Origin: Lepiota brunneoincarnata | Lineage: Eukaryota; Basidiomycota; Agaricomycetes; Agaricales; Agaricaceae | Direction: 5' to 3' | NCBI GenBank assembly: GCA_023014365.1 | Contig: JAEBUN010000005.1 | Span: 248,001-312,000 of the forward strand | DNA length: 64,000 nt | Part shown: in pieces, positions 1 to 12,530 of the stretch | Numbering within the stretch: position 1 is the first letter of the stretch | Layout: every line of letters starts with the position of its first letter | The notes under the pieces: model-generated | Told to the model about the DNA's origin: nothing | Databases searched by the model: none | The model's input: the letters and a program-made list of their open reading frames with translations, nothing else | Position numbers and translations under genes: made by a program

Positions 1-1058
1 TGTAATAAAATATATGATCAATATTTTGATAATCAGTGGTGGCGAATTTCTTGAGGACACATTGGATATAGTGCCAGTTGAATGCACCAAGTGGTGGGAG
101 AGGCACTGTAGTATTGTGGGAGGAGAGTGTGATCAATTGACCATGCAGAATTTCTTCATTCTGTCGTCGTACTCGTGCACCAAAAATGTTGAGGAGTGAG
201 TCGTTAAAATTGTGGACAACATATTGGTTGGGCTGGCCAGGGATACAGTCCATGTTAATACAACAGAGCACAGAGATAGAAAGACTCGCCTCTCCGTTGT
301 TCCAAAACCCTATTTCATACCTATCTATATAGGAATCCAAGTTTGGTGCGAGTAAAACTCCTAGTTGAGGATCATGTTTGTGTGCGACGGGAGTGGTACC
401 AATGAAACGTGCTGCGACAGATTGGACGCCAGTGTCGCCAAGGCGCTTTGGGAGCAAGCGGGACGCAATAACGTTATCGTGTTGTGAGATAATGCATTCC
501 CGATCGCGTTGTATTAACGCATTGCGGAACGCAGTACTCCTATTCTGAGATTGTGTTGTGTTGGATGTCTTTGACTTAGTTGGTTGACGGAGGCTAATCT
601 TGGTGAGAGTGACCGTGGCACTATTGTCAGGACGGAACTCGTAAATCGTTGCCCCGAGCGACTCCAACGGGTGCACAGGCCTCCAACTCGCGTCAAACTC
701 CCTGTCTAACCACGATGCAACATTTCCCGTAGTGAATGTAAAGAGTCTGCTGTTCCCACCTTGGCTCAAATATGAGCCTCGCGACTCGGATCAGCCAGTC
801 GGCAGTGTCACCCGCAAAACGACAAATCTCGCGAAGACCAGCGGCAATAACAATGAGATGCCCTCTTGAGTTCCAAAGGGGAGGCAACGGGTCAGGGTTG
901 GTATGATCTTCCGTCGGAGTAGGGAAGCGAGACAGGAACGAGCGATGGATGCGAAGATACAACATTTGGGGCTGAGCAGTGTCAGTAGCGGTGTTCTCGG
1001 AGGTAGAACGAGCTTTTTCCGCAAGGCGTGTTGAATAGCGGGGTGGTTGAGCAGCCAT
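1..1058 (-). CDS. HNH-nuclease-like protein, degenerate, 3' end beyond the window
   Basis: Minus-strand gene starting at the ATG at 1056-1058 and still open at base 1. The N-terminal exon (about 693-1058) and the following exon (1 to about 735) are in different frames. An intron of about 65 bases near 734-797 fits (GT donor, CTGAT branch-like site, CAG acceptor) but is not proven. The second exon reads RDRECIISQHDNVIASRLLP and then a segment around GVLLAPNLDSYIDRYEIGFW, which follows the plan of fungal HNH_2-type proteins (C-x-x-[TS] block, then N-x-L...D, then a GFWNNG-like block). The usual His of the A-H-hydrophobic-P block is Ser-Arg here, so nuclease activity is doubtful. The family is inferred from this pattern only. 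Confidence 0.5.
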
Positions 1059-1443
1059 GGCTGTCGATAAAGCAATGGGCAAGTTAAGGAGCAGGACTGC
1101 GAACGGGCTGAACTGGAGAAGGTCCAAGGGTTGCACCCTATTATGACGGAAGGGGAAACTTGCACTGCCAACGGATCAAAATCGCTAAATTACCCACAGT
1201 GGACGGAATGCAATCATAGAGGTATAGAGATAGAAATACGGAAAAGGTATCAAAGGGGGGGGTAAAGAAATCAAAAACGAGTGACATAACAAATACTACA
1301 GTAGCAAACGAGGGGAAGCCGGTAGTGCGGGTAGTAAATGATTAGCAAAGGGTGCAACAGAAAAACAATAATAATGTCAACAGATACAGATAAAAACCAT
1401 ATAACCCCAATAGATCGCCAAAACACCACATCACCAAACTCAC
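1059..1443. other. Intergenic, 385 bases
   Basis: Lies between the HNH-like gene's 5' end and the arrestin gene's 3' end. It holds an A-rich stretch and an eight-G run near 1255; no reading frame or motif I can support. Confidence 0.4.
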
Positions 1444-4400
1444 TCACTCTCCTGCAGGTTTGGGAGGCAAAGGAGGCGGTGGTCCAGGAACCTTGATCGC
1501 AGTCCCATTCCCATTTATGAACGTTCCACTTCCCACCTCCTCTTCCTCCCCCTCCTCCAATTTCAAACTCTCTCCATCAATCGCAAACTTGGACACCCTT
1601 GCATCCTCTTCCTGCGTTTCTTGTATATACTCTGCCGGCGGCCGCGGCATCAACGGGGGCGGTGGGGCGATAGCTGGTGGTGTCTGTGGTTGCTGCGGCT
1701 GGGAGGGGAGCTGAGGCGATGAAGGCGTCGTCGTCGTCGTCGTCGTCGTCGTCTGACTACTCGGAACGGCTGTATTCGCCACCTTATTCACATGCCCGTT
1801 CAATCTTTTCTGTGCTTTGGCATCCTTAGCTTCAAACTTGGCCTTGATCAATGCCTTCTCCTCCGCTGCCGTCAAAACCTTTGGAGCACCACTACCCGTT
1901 GGCGGAGTAGGTGTCGGTCGCTGCCCACCTACCAGGCGAGCCGCCTCTTGCAGGGGGTTGTTGTTGTGACGATGTTTTCTTCCTTGCAGCAGCCTGAGCA
2001 TCTCTCAACTCAAACTTCTTCCTCAATGCATCCTTCTCGGCCGCTGCATCCATATATTGTTGAGGAATGGCCGGTCCTCCTCCTCCTCCCCCTCCAGTAG
2101 TCGGGGAGACAGCTGCATCGAAATTGGGTGGTGGGGGAGTATTACTTGGCACCTGGGCGGCTGTAGCATCCTGCACCTCATACGCTCGCCTCAACCTCTC
2201 CTTCTCCGCCAGCGCCGACATGGGTGCAGATGCCGCAGCGGCAGAAACCGATGCCTCGAAAGGCGGCGGAGGCGGGTCACTCGAAGGAGTCGAGGATTCA
2301 CCAGCTTTCGGGTACAACGAATCGTAAGCGATAGGTGCAGAACGGTCCGTGTGGTCGGGACTGTGCAGTCGGTCAACCGCCATCTTAGCATCTTCGTATC
2401 GCTTCAGGGCAGCCTTCTCCTGCTCCGCCGTCATGTATTGAGGGAGCCTGCCGCTGGGCAATTGAGCTTTCCTTGGCGATGATCCACCTGACAAGGGGGA
2501 GGTGTGTGGTGCCGGTAATTGGTTCTTGTTTGCAGTTGGCGTTGACACTCGCCATGGCATTTTGATATAGCTCCGCTGGTGTTGGCTGGCTGCTTCCACT
2601 TCCACCACGAGCCTCTCCCGCTTGACGTTGAGCCTTGAGGACAGCAGCTTGCGCTTTCTGGTATTGTGCCTTTTCCTCTTCCGCTGATAACCATGGCTTA
2701 TTAGAGCCCGTGGGAGAAGTTATCCTGTTTTGTGAGGGCGAAACGGTAGGCGATGCCCCAGGCTATAATGCAATCGTGAATTTATCACATCGGGAGAAGA
2801 TGCTTTTCCAATACTCACAGGAGCCGAAAAGCCGGTTAGTTTTTCCACCCTGGCTCTCGCCATCTCATAAGCCCTTTTTTCTTCCTCAGCAGTCATCCAC
2901 TGCTTTTGTGGTTGAGGGGCTGTCGCCGAACGAGAAGGTAAATTTGCGGTGACCGAGGATCCCCCGGCGGGATGATCATCCGAAAAGTCTGGCTCAGCGT
3001 TGGTGATAGTGAATCTACCAGCGGAGTTGGGTCTTCTTCCAACTGCAGCGGTGCTGGTAGAAGTAGTAGGCCCAATAGCGCGTGAAGGGCCCGTAACGTC
3101 ATCTGGATTTCCTTTTGAAGTAGAGTTTTGGCGGTGAGTGTTCGTTTTTCCATATCCTACACCATACCCAAGCTCATCGGGGAGAGCACCACCGGGGGCG
3201 CGCGCATTGGAAGCTGGAAGTGAGTTGTATTGAGTTGAGGGCGGGACTCGGGTGTTGGACGATACGGGGAGGGTGCTCGCTGTGGCTTGCTGCGGGGATC
3301 GAGGGTTATTTGAGTGTTGAATAGACATCATGGGCGCACTGGACGACGAGGGTGGGGGAGGGGGAAGTAGAGAAAGGCTGGGGGCGGGACCGATACGTCT
3401 GGTGTTCCAAGTTAGCCTCCGACTGCATCAGGGAAGAAAAGAGTGGACAGCACCTGATAGCTTCGTTCGATACATATCTAGATAACTGTCAGCCAACACT
3501 TTGGGGTGAGACCCATACGAACTCACCTTTGCCAGTTGGACACGATAACAGGTAGGTCCATCGTGACATGTGTCCCGGTACCCATCAATGCCTTGACCGA
3601 CAGCACATATGTCACGTCGATATGCCGCGCAGCGTTTAATGTTGTGGTGGTGTGATTTGGAGGTAGTTGGCACGAGAGCTCTGCCTTATGCATCGTACCA
3701 CCGTATAGCGTCGCATTGATAGCGACTTTGGTCTCTGCGATGTTTGTCAATCTGACTTGGGGCGCAGCCTTACGCGCTGCGCCGAACGTATTAGGCACGG
3801 AAGACAGTGGACTCTTTGAGGGTCATCTCAAAACCGCGCAAAATGACGGTGTGGAGATTATCGGATTTGAGGGTTGCAACGAGTGAAACACGGTCGCCTG
3901 GCCCGTAACAGGTATGGTTTCGCTCGACGATAAGGGTAACGCCATCTTGTGCGAGCTGTCGCGTCTCTGGTTGGCAGTAGACAGGCCAGGTGGAGTGGAG
4001 CTCGTGCTTATCGATGATGACGGGGGAGACTTCGGAAACGACGACGGTTTTCCGCTTGCGGAGGAAACTCCTGGCCGGAGATGAGGAGGCGGGGATGGTA
4101 TCAGCAGAACCATGTGAACGTACCTTTTTCCCTTTGTGCACACGCTCGCTACCAACTCATACTGGATTCCGGCTGTTAAAGATGCCAATCAATACCAAAA
4201 ACGTGCGTGTGGGGCCGATGTACCAACCGCGGTTTTCAAGAGCAATGCTAGGCGGTATTGACTCGGGGATGCGTATCGAGAAAGGAAAGTCTTGCTGTCG
4301 AACGATCAGGTTACGAGCGGTGTAGGGAGTAAGGACGACCCACGGTCCGTAGAATGCTGTAGTCTTCGGGCGACGCCCAGAGATTGACGGGACTGGGCCC

Positions 4401-4812
4401 AACAAAGTCGTAGAACGTGTTTGCCTGACCTCCGCCCGGAAGGGTCTCCACCTTGCGCAGCTCAATGCGCACCCACTTTGCCTTGACGCCGGCCGGCGGC
4501 ACTCGCACCTCAATAGCCTGTAGGATGGAGAAGTGAAAGGGTGGAATGTCGGTCAGGCGCGGTAGAACAGGGAGAGCGAAGAGGACAAGTGGACACGTAC
4601 GCCTTTGACTGCAGCTTGAACTCTGTCGCTGCCGGGAGGTATTCCTGGGTAGCCTGTGTGGGAGTGAGTGTGTGTGCCACGCGGCACGGGGAGAGCGGGA
4701 CGGACCGTGGACAAAGTCGACATTGGGCGGCGGGCGGAGGGTGCTTTTGAAGGTGGATGAATGGGCGAAAGAGAGGGTGAGTGAGTAAGACTTACAGCTT
4801 GACCTGGGACAT
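1444..4812 (-). CDS. Alpha-arrestin (arrestin N and C domains) with long repeat-bearing tail
   Basis: Adaptor of the fungal ART/ARRDC type; family members link Rsp5/Nedd4 ubiquitin ligases to membrane transporters. The start is ATG 4810-4812. The first short exons join cleanly through introns with GTAAGT or GTACGT donors to give MSQVKL, then PPPNVDFVHGYPGIPPGSD. The arrestin core follows (WVRIELRKVETLPGG, DFPFSIRIPESIPPSIALE, HELHSTWPVYCQPETR, NHTCYGPGDRVSLVATLKS, KALMGTGTHVTMDLPVIVSN). After the core comes a Pro/Ser/Thr-rich tail of about 600 residues with six or seven copies of a short charged motif of the AEEEK...YE.A type, and a run of nine Thr codons near 1730-1752. A frame change near 3791-3803 inside the core is not explained by an intron. 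The stop lies only 85 bases from the SF3B2 stop upstream on the same strand. Confidence 0.9.
1726..1753. repeat. GTC trinucleotide repeat within the arrestin tail
   Basis: About nine tandem copies of GTC on the plus strand, read as a polythreonine run on the coding minus strand. It is a likely length-variable microsatellite inside a coding exon. Confidence 0.8.
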
Positions 4813-4896
4813 GGCCGTGTAGATGAAGGAGAGAGAAAGAGGACAAGAGGCGATCAAAGTGTGACATCAATTTGAATTCTAACATAACAATCTCAT

Positions 4897-7084
4897 CTAA
4901 AACTTGAATTTGTCCTTCCTACCGTCTTTCTCCCGTTCCATCTTTTGTTTCTTCTTCGCCATCTCTTTCGCAACCATGTCCGAAAAGTCCTCCTTGCCTC
5001 CAGGGACCCCCACAGAGCTCCGGCCATGCGCCTCGTACTTGCGCTTCAGCTCTTCCTCACTTAGTCCCTCCAACTCAGACGCATCAAGCGACACATCAAC
5101 CCCGTTTCGTTTCTGTTCCGACCATCAGCGAATCAACAAAAAATAATATAAATGGTATCCAGACCGTACCTTTGTCCCACGTTCATCCCCAAGCACAGGG
5201 ATCCCACCACCTCCACCAGAAACAGCCGACACGTCATACCCACGTTCACTTCCCATAAGCCCGCGCACGCTCGTCTGTTTCTCAGGCACCACATGGTACA
5301 AGCTTCGAGGACCCGAATCCTCAGAGTCTCCCGATGGCCGTGCATTTTTACGCAGCTCCAAAAAGTCGGGTGTCTCCAGCCCACCAGCCACAGTCGAAAC
5401 CACACTCGCCATCCCAGATGGTGTCTCAAGCCCAGAAGGCGTTTGTGTCCCATCCATTCGAGACATCACCTGTTTCTTCCTCTTCCGATTCTTCCTCCTC
5501 TTCTTCCTCTTCCTCCTCTGGTAGAATAATAAGCTCCAATTTCTTCTTTGTCTAATCTATCACGTACCTTCTTCTGGTTCAAGTTCTCCCCACGGCGTCT
5601 TGTCAACAGGTTCACCAAACTGACTCTCATGAGCACTAAGCATAATAATCAAACAACAAAACTCACTCCAGTATCAGTCACCTTTGGTAATACACCAAAC
5701 ACATCACCATAAAGCGGTCGGTTGTATTCATCCAGCGGCGGTTTGCCCCATCCACCGGGATGGAAGCCCCACTGAGCGCTAAAACCCGTCACATTTAAAC
5801 TCAGCTCATCAAAAACAATACTTTTTTTGACTCACCCTTCAGGTATAGGCGCATTCAGACCAGGAATTCGCAGAGTGGGATAGCTGGGCGGAGGCCCAAA
5901 TCGTTGCATACTGATAAGCCATGGTGGGGGTGCTAGCGGTGGAATGGACAGCGCCTCCACAAGTTCAGGCGATAAATCACCAGGCCGCTTCTCTTTCAAC
6001 GAAGTCTCAAACTCCTTTCCTTCATAGTACCTGTATAAAAAAAAGTAAATCAACCCAATCTCCACTAAATACAAAAAATGAATGGCGCACATCTCTCCGA
6101 AGCCAGTCACAGGCGGCTTTGTCGAATACTTGAAAAACGCATCATGCAACTTTTGGTAATCAATATCAATCTTCCCCATCTTAGGCTGCACCCTCTCTCT
6201 CGTCCGCGCCTTCAGACTCATATTCGCCTCCTTCTCCTTCACCGCATCCCGCATCGTTGCAATACCCGTATCCGCAATATACGACGGCAACTGAAACGGC
6301 GGCTTCTCAATACCCCTCTTCCCCTGCAAATAATCCCTCTTCGCCGACCAATGCGCAGGAATGGGTACCGTGTTACGGTATGACTTGAGGTGTAAAAGTA
6401 ATCGCGGGTCTGCAGCCGTCACATCCGTCCATTCTACCACTTCCGGTTTTTTCACCAATTGTTTGAGCTCGGCGACAGTCAGACGATTCATCTTGCGCTG
6501 TTTCTTCTTCGACAGCGGTTTTTTGGCCTCGGCGTCCGAGTCTTCTGCGGACTCCATATCATCGTCCGAGTAAATAATCTCCGCTTTACTCGGCTCGGAG
6601 CCCTTCGCAGCCTTATTAACACACAAAGTTCAGTACAAGAGAGGTGGAAGAAACAGTGAAAAGGAAAAGAAAACGTACAGTGGATTCTTCGGGCGGCAAC
6701 TGAAATCGCGCAAACACCTCTGCAAACTGTTCAAGCCCAGCCCCTTTGACATCCAACTCCTCAGAAACATACTCCGCATTCGTGCCCGCCAATGCCATCT
6801 CCTCATCCTCCCTTTTCACACTCTCCGAGTCAGTTGTATCGCCATTCTTTTGTACCCATAACGCATGCATCAGCCAATCCCGCCACTAAAAGATAGGGAC
6901 AAAAACAAAAACGACTCACGACTGACTCCCTTCCGGATGATGGCGTCCCTTCGACTTTCTTCTGTTTCTGCTTCAGCCGCCGGAGTTGGTTCTTGGACTT
7001 TGCCTTTTGTTTGCCGTTGGCGGTAGCGGCGTTGGTAATGGGGTCGCCGTTGAGTGTTGGAGTTGTTGCGACTGCTGCTGCCAT
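4897..7084 (-). CDS. SF3B2: Splicing factor 3B subunit 2 (SAP145/Cus1)
   Basis: Component of the U2 snRNP SF3b complex; with SF3B4 it helps tether U2 near the branch point in the nucleus. ATG at 7082-7084 opens a Lys/Gln-rich N terminus (QLRRLKQKQKK). An acidic stretch (IIYSDDDMESAEDSDAE) is followed by the diagnostic DUF382 block (LTVAELKQLVKKPEVVEWTD, SYRNTVPIPAHWSAKRDYLQ, RGIEKPPFQLPSYIADTGI). The PSP block comes next (LSPELVEALSIPPLAPPPWL, MQRFGPPPSYPTLRIPGLNA). A short exon near 5700-5800 reads the expected GWGKPPLDEYNRPLYGDVFG. The C terminus is a basic Lys-rich end (MAKKKQKMEREKDGRKDKF). Several 50-70 base introns interrupt it. Length and order match the family, and I see no break in the conserved blocks. 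Confidence 0.95.
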
Positions 7085-7597
7085 TGGGTGTCTAGAGACC
7101 GTTGACTTGGGATAATTAAGGGGATGGGGAGCTTACAACCCGTGTGCTGCTGTTGACGTGCAAGGTCATGGGTGTGGGAAATTGATGTGATTGGTCAGCG
7201 GGAATATATAAAAAGCTGTGTTCCCATCACAAGACGGCAAGAACACCTATATCGTTTTCTTTCCAAAGGTTGCAACGAGCATTATGCGTATTATTCGTGT
7301 CTAGGACTTCTTATTGCAGAGGGCGACCGGTCTACGCATTCATAAAATGCCCAGGTGAACACCTCCCGTTGCTTGCCCTTTGTTCCGGCGCGGGGCAAGG
7401 CAAGGGCAACAAACACGGATGTAATTGAACTTGCCTGCCGCTTCGGCAGTGAACACTCATTAACATGTCCTATCAACACAAAGCTGTAGTCGATCAGTCC
7501 GGAGTCCATTTATCAAGAAGCTCTGTAGTCTAACACTGACTAACGTTAAGGTAACTGATCTAATGTCCGTTTAAAAGCCTCGATGTTCAAGCCGCAG
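7085..7597. other. Intergenic, 513 bases
   Basis: SF3B2 promoter side and the 3' flank of the membrane-protein gene. No supported gene. Confidence 0.4.
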
Positions 7598-9302
7598 CTA
7601 GTAAAGAGGTCGGTGGTTCCCCACATCCTCCCGATAAACGCTAATAGGAAGATTACGAAGTGTAGCAAACGAGAGTACCAACAAGGCAAGCCGTGCGAGC
7701 ACAAATACAGGTATTGCAATATGCTCAAGAAAATGAAGCCCACCAAAATTGATAATCAGCCCACAACACACAACCCGAAATGATGTCTGGCTGCCCCTCT
7801 CGTCCGTAGATATTCTCTCCCAACGTCCGTGCAGATGGCTCAGCCACAAGATAATAATAGTCATTAGCGGTACCACCGTGGCCGCAATAGTGCAGCTTAT
7901 CCAGAGTTTAAGCTCTATCGTGGACGGGAATGCGCATGCTGCCCATGCAACCAGGTGAAGCCCGCCGAATAGAGCCCCAAGCACCAATCCTTGTGGCACG
8001 ACCCAGGTAAGGTGTTCACCTATACTCCCACCTTCCATCGCACCAAACATCAATACTCGCGGATAACCGGTGGGCGCTTCTTTATCATCCATCATCTTGG
8101 CGAGTGGCCGTAGAAATCCACGAAAGAGTCGAACTGGAAGGGAACGAAACAGCCCTGGGACACCCCAAATCCCATGCTGCCTGAGTGCCCTCTTACAGTC
8201 CTTCTCCACATTCCTTCGCACCCAAGTCCGTCGCTTGCAACGGTGGCTCGTGGCCTTTAGCCGCCTTCAATAGACTCTGCGCATACTCGGAATAGCCGTT
8301 AGGGATTTTCGTCGGATTGCCTAGCCAAATTAGGCTTTAGGAAAACGGGCGTCGGCACGTCAACCTCGTACGGCTTCCTGAGCCAGAAGTAGTACATGAA
8401 CACGTTCAACGCCGCGAACGCAAAACTCGAGAGCTCCAGGGGCGCTATCGGGCGCTTCTGGATCATACGGCTAATGCATCCAGAGACAAAAAACCCAGTC
8501 TGAACAAGTGCAAAGGTTTTCTGGAATGAGGTTCCCTTGCTCTTGTCCTTGATGTCTTCCTCTGATAGGGATGGTAGGTCGATATCAGAGCCCCTGGATA
8601 GCTCGATCAGATCTTTGGTAGTGAGTACGCAGATCGGCGTGTTCTGGTTATCATGCAACATGAACCCGCCCATCTGGACATAGAATCCATGTGTGTAGGT
8701 CCATGGACCTGTGGCACCCATTGGGCGGCGATGCCAGAACTTGTTCCACCGTTCCCCGGTCCTATCGCATTCTTGAAGAAGCCAGCGCATGAACCGGTTA
8801 CGATTTTGATATGCTGTATATACCACCGGAGTCAGTGTAGAACGGACTACATCGGGCACGGATACAGGGACATACAATTCGCTGCCAGAGGCTGGGGCAC
8901 CAAGCCAAGGGCCTGGTTGATCTCGTCCTTAATCTTCTTTGCTCCAGCTCGCTGCCTCAATGCCCACAACATGACCATTTCAGGGGCTAGCAGTGAGTAG
9001 AACATGGTGATAACTCGTCGGATGTGCTTCGTCTTCTCGGGTTCTGTGGGACCTGGTATGTTCGGGTGCACTGCAGTCCAGTTGCAGGCGATGATCGTCA
9101 ACAAGCAGCTTTTGACGATGTCCCATAATGTTCGATATTTCTCGTTCATGCAAGGGGGGACAGGGTCATCGCGCTCGAGTAGCGGGGTAGCATGAGCAAG
9201 TAGGTTAGATGGAATAAGTGAAGAGTAGAGAGGGGTGCTTGATATCAATGGAGCCAAGGAAAGGAGAAGGACGGCTGGCATGACGGCTCTGCCAGTTGCC
9301 AT
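7598..9302 (-). CDS. Agaricomycete multi-pass membrane protein (THGFxxxMGGF family), with frame breaks
   Basis: ATG at 9300-9302 begins a signal-like hydrophobic N terminus (MPAVLLLSLAPLISS). A conserved block follows (LLTIIACNWTAVHPNIPGP, then MFYSLLAPEMVMLWALRQR). A 60-base intron with a GTATGT donor near 8880 joins to an exon carrying WTYTHGFYVQMGGFMLHD, a motif I recognise from a large, functionally unassigned membrane family of mushroom-forming fungi. The last exon (7598-8221) has several hydrophobic spans. Between 8210 and 8300 the reading frame changes twice around a segment reading KIPNGYSEYAQSLLKAAKG, with no usable donor or acceptor, so the copy is either broken or carries sequence errors. 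Function unknown. Confidence 0.75.
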
Positions 9303-10913
9303 ATCTGTGGTCTTAGAGGAAGTATTTCGTGCGGGGCGTAATATATATCTGTGAGCTATTTTTTCTTCACCCGTCCCTTACTCAACAATGTGGTAGCGAC
9401 AGGAGTAAGTACAATGACGATCAACAGCAGCTCGTGTGCAACTGTATCGTATGATGGACGCATTATAGGCACATATGAGACCTTGTTTGTCGTTAACCAG
9501 GATTATTCTCCGTATCCAAGGCATGTACTAAGGATACAAGGCCAATACATAACGGCACGTGTCGGTCAAACAGGCGCTTATCAATGGTGTGAGCGACCTT
9601 CAACCCCGTATGGGGTGGGGTGTCCCTAATCATGTCCCTCGTAACCGTTCTCACGGAACATTGACAATGAGGGTGGCGGTACTCTGTACAGGTGTGCTCG
9701 GTTCCGCTGGTCATATATGTCTCGTCTTGTGTGCTCCAAGTCGCTAACATGGAGCTAGAAACTCAGTGAATTTATGGCATGCGCCTTCCGTTTCTAAGGC
9801 TACGTTCAAGCAATTGAATGTCTTGTGCTGCTCTTAGCCATGTGTAAGCCCGTAGATCTGGCTTACACCAGTATCCACACCTCTTTTACATGACATCCAG
9901 CTGCTTCATGTATATACACGTTACTTCCGTTCATTTCGTGTCCCCACAAGTCAACCGTCCTTAGAGAGGGTCGCCGCAAGTTCCTTACACCATGCTGAGC
10001 AATGAGATCATCCAAGGAAAACGTAGGGTATACAAAGTTCCCTCTCTCGCGATCGGTGTGCAAGGGGTATCGTTCAGAACTGTTTCGAGGGCCTTGTCCT
10101 ACTCCTCCAGTTCAAGGATATGGTGCAGATGCCGGACTTAATTTAATATATATATGGCCATGACTTGAGAGTATCGCAGGCGGGTCCATCGATTCCCGCT
10201 GCCCTTCAGCTCGGAGACTGGTGATGGGACGTTACCTCGCAAGTGAGGGGGTTGTATCGGGTAACATAAGTATCCTCGCCATCGGCATACTGAAGATAGG
10301 GGTTTGTGTGCCTCTTGCACTTGCTGGGCTTGTGAATACTATAATGTACTCTCTAAACAGGCGTGGGACAACCAATATGAGCTAAGTACCTGCTGGGAGC
10401 TCCTGCAGATCGTTTGTTCTTATAGTATCATAGAAACCGTCGGCAGGGGACACTAGCGGACAGTCTTTGAGACCAACGGCACGAGATGGCGATTGGCCGG
10501 CCCGGAGGTCAATCAATTGACCCTCTGTACGAGTCACTGACCGATATTCGTGTCATTCATTTGTCCTCGCCCAGAAACACATTCCTCATCCGTAAGTACA
10601 GATGGCCTAGTTATCACTCCTAGCCAATACCGTTTTCATCGTCAGTTCCGAGTTTCAGGCGAGAAGGCCTTCCAAGCAAGGGTGCCCTTACACAAGAACG
10701 CAGCAGACGAAGTGACAGCACGGTTAGTCATGTTCTAGCGTTCAATATACCTTGCTCACAGTACCCTGGCGCTCGAATGGTCAGTTTATAACAGACTGAA
10801 GTGTCCAAATATCATCCCAGCCTGGGTGAAATGGGTCACACACCGTCGGACAAGGGTAAGCTTAGAAAGGTATTGTCTGTCAACTGGGAATGACTGAGCT
10901 AGGACACCTTCAT
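9303..10913. other. Intergenic region, 1.6 kb
   Basis: Lies between the divergent membrane-protein gene and the TPR-CHAT gene. It contains only short unsupported reading frames. If the TPR-CHAT gene has a normal N terminus, its first exons should lie here, but I could not place them. Confidence 0.4.
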
Positions 10914-12530
10914 AAGATATCGAGAAAGCGATATCGAAACGAAGAAAAGCTGTTGAGCGCACTCCTCCCGGCGATGCAGACCTGCCCCAGAAGCTCAGCG
11001 CTCTTGGTATTTCGTTACAACATAGATTTGATCGCAAGGCGGATCTTGCGGACATCCACGAGGTGATATCTGTACAGCAGAAAGCCATTGAGCTCGCTCC
11101 AGCTGACCACGAGAGCCCGCCCAACATCTTCAATGATCTCGGGATTTCGTTCCAAACTCGTTTCCAGCGGCTAGGGGACCTTGGAGATATTCAGGAGGCG
11201 ATATTGGCTCACCAGAAAGCCATTGAGCTCACTGCTGCTGGACACGCAGACCTACCCGACAGGTTCAGCAATTTAGGAAATTCGTTCCAACTCCGGTTCC
11301 AACGCACGGGAGAGTTTGGAGATATTCAAGAAGCGGTATCAGCTCATCAGAGAGCTGTTGAGCTCACTCCTCCTGGCGATCCGGACCTATCTACTCGACT
11401 TGGAAATCTCGGGATTTCATTCCAGACTCGGTTCAAACGCACAGGAGATCTTGCAGATATGCACGATGCGATATCTGTCATACAGAAAGCGGTCGAGCTC
11501 ACTCCTACTGACCATCCCCACCTGCCCGCCATGCTCAACAATCTTGCGAACTCATTTTCGCTCCGGTTCCGGCGCACGGGAGACTTTGCAGATGTTCGAG
11601 AAGCCATATCGTTACTGCAGAAGTCAATTGAACTCACTCCCACTGGCCACGCACACCTACCTGGCCGACTCAAAAATCTCGGAAATTCATTCCAAGATCG
11701 GTTCAAACGCACAGGAGATCCTGCAGACATTGACGAGGCCATTTCTGTTACGCAGAGAGCTGTTGACCTCACTCCCGCTGACCATCCCAGCCTGCTCCGC
11801 AGGCTCACCGATCTCGGAAACGCGATCGAAGTTCGGTTCCGACGTACAGGAGACCTTGTAGATTTGCAAGAAGCAATTTCCGTGAAGCAGAGGGCCGTTG
11901 AGCTCAGTCCACCTGGCCATGCCGATCTACCCCGGTGGCTCAGCAACCTCGGAAGTTCATTTCAAGCTCGATTCCAACGTATGGGAGACCTCGCAGATAT
12001 GCAGGAGGCTATTTCTGCGAAGCAGAGAGCCGTTGACCTCACTCCTCGGGACCACGCAGATCTAGCCAAACCAGCCTGAAGAATCTCGGCAATTCGTTAC
12101 AATCTCGATTCGTACACACAGGAGATCTTTCAGATATCCAGGAAGGCAATATCCTGTGCACCAGAGAGCAGTTGAGCTCACTCCTCCCTGGCCATGCACA
12201 ACTTCCCGGCAGGCTCAATAGTCTTGGGATTTCGTTCCAAATCCGACTCAAAAGCACGGGAGACCTCCAAGATCTTCAAAAGGCGATCGCTGCCCAGCAG
12301 AAAGTGGTCGAGCTGATTCTACCCTGACCATGTGGACCTTCCCAAAATGCTCATCACACTCGGCATTTCACTCCACAGTCGGTTTAAGCGTGTGATGGAT
12401 GTTGCAGATATTAAGGAAGCGATATCTATGCATCAGAAAGCTGTGGCGCTCACTCCACCCGGCCATGCAGATTTGCCTCATAATCTTTACTGCCTCGGCA
12501 CTTCTTTCTGGACTAAATTTAAAAGCACAG
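10914..12530 (+). repeat. Tandem 150-base coding repeats (TPR units)
   Basis: Regular repeats of about 150 bases inside the TPR-CHAT gene. Recurrent DNA words include 'ggagatctt/cttgcagatat' and 'ctcactcc...ggccatgcaga'. Repeat similarity is high enough for unequal crossing over or polymerase slippage. Confidence 0.8.

Noticed and set aside
11347..11946. Long minus-strand open frame opposite the TPR repeats
   Set aside because: It is the antisense shadow of the repeat array: same period, no family similarity, and the plus strand clearly encodes TPR units.
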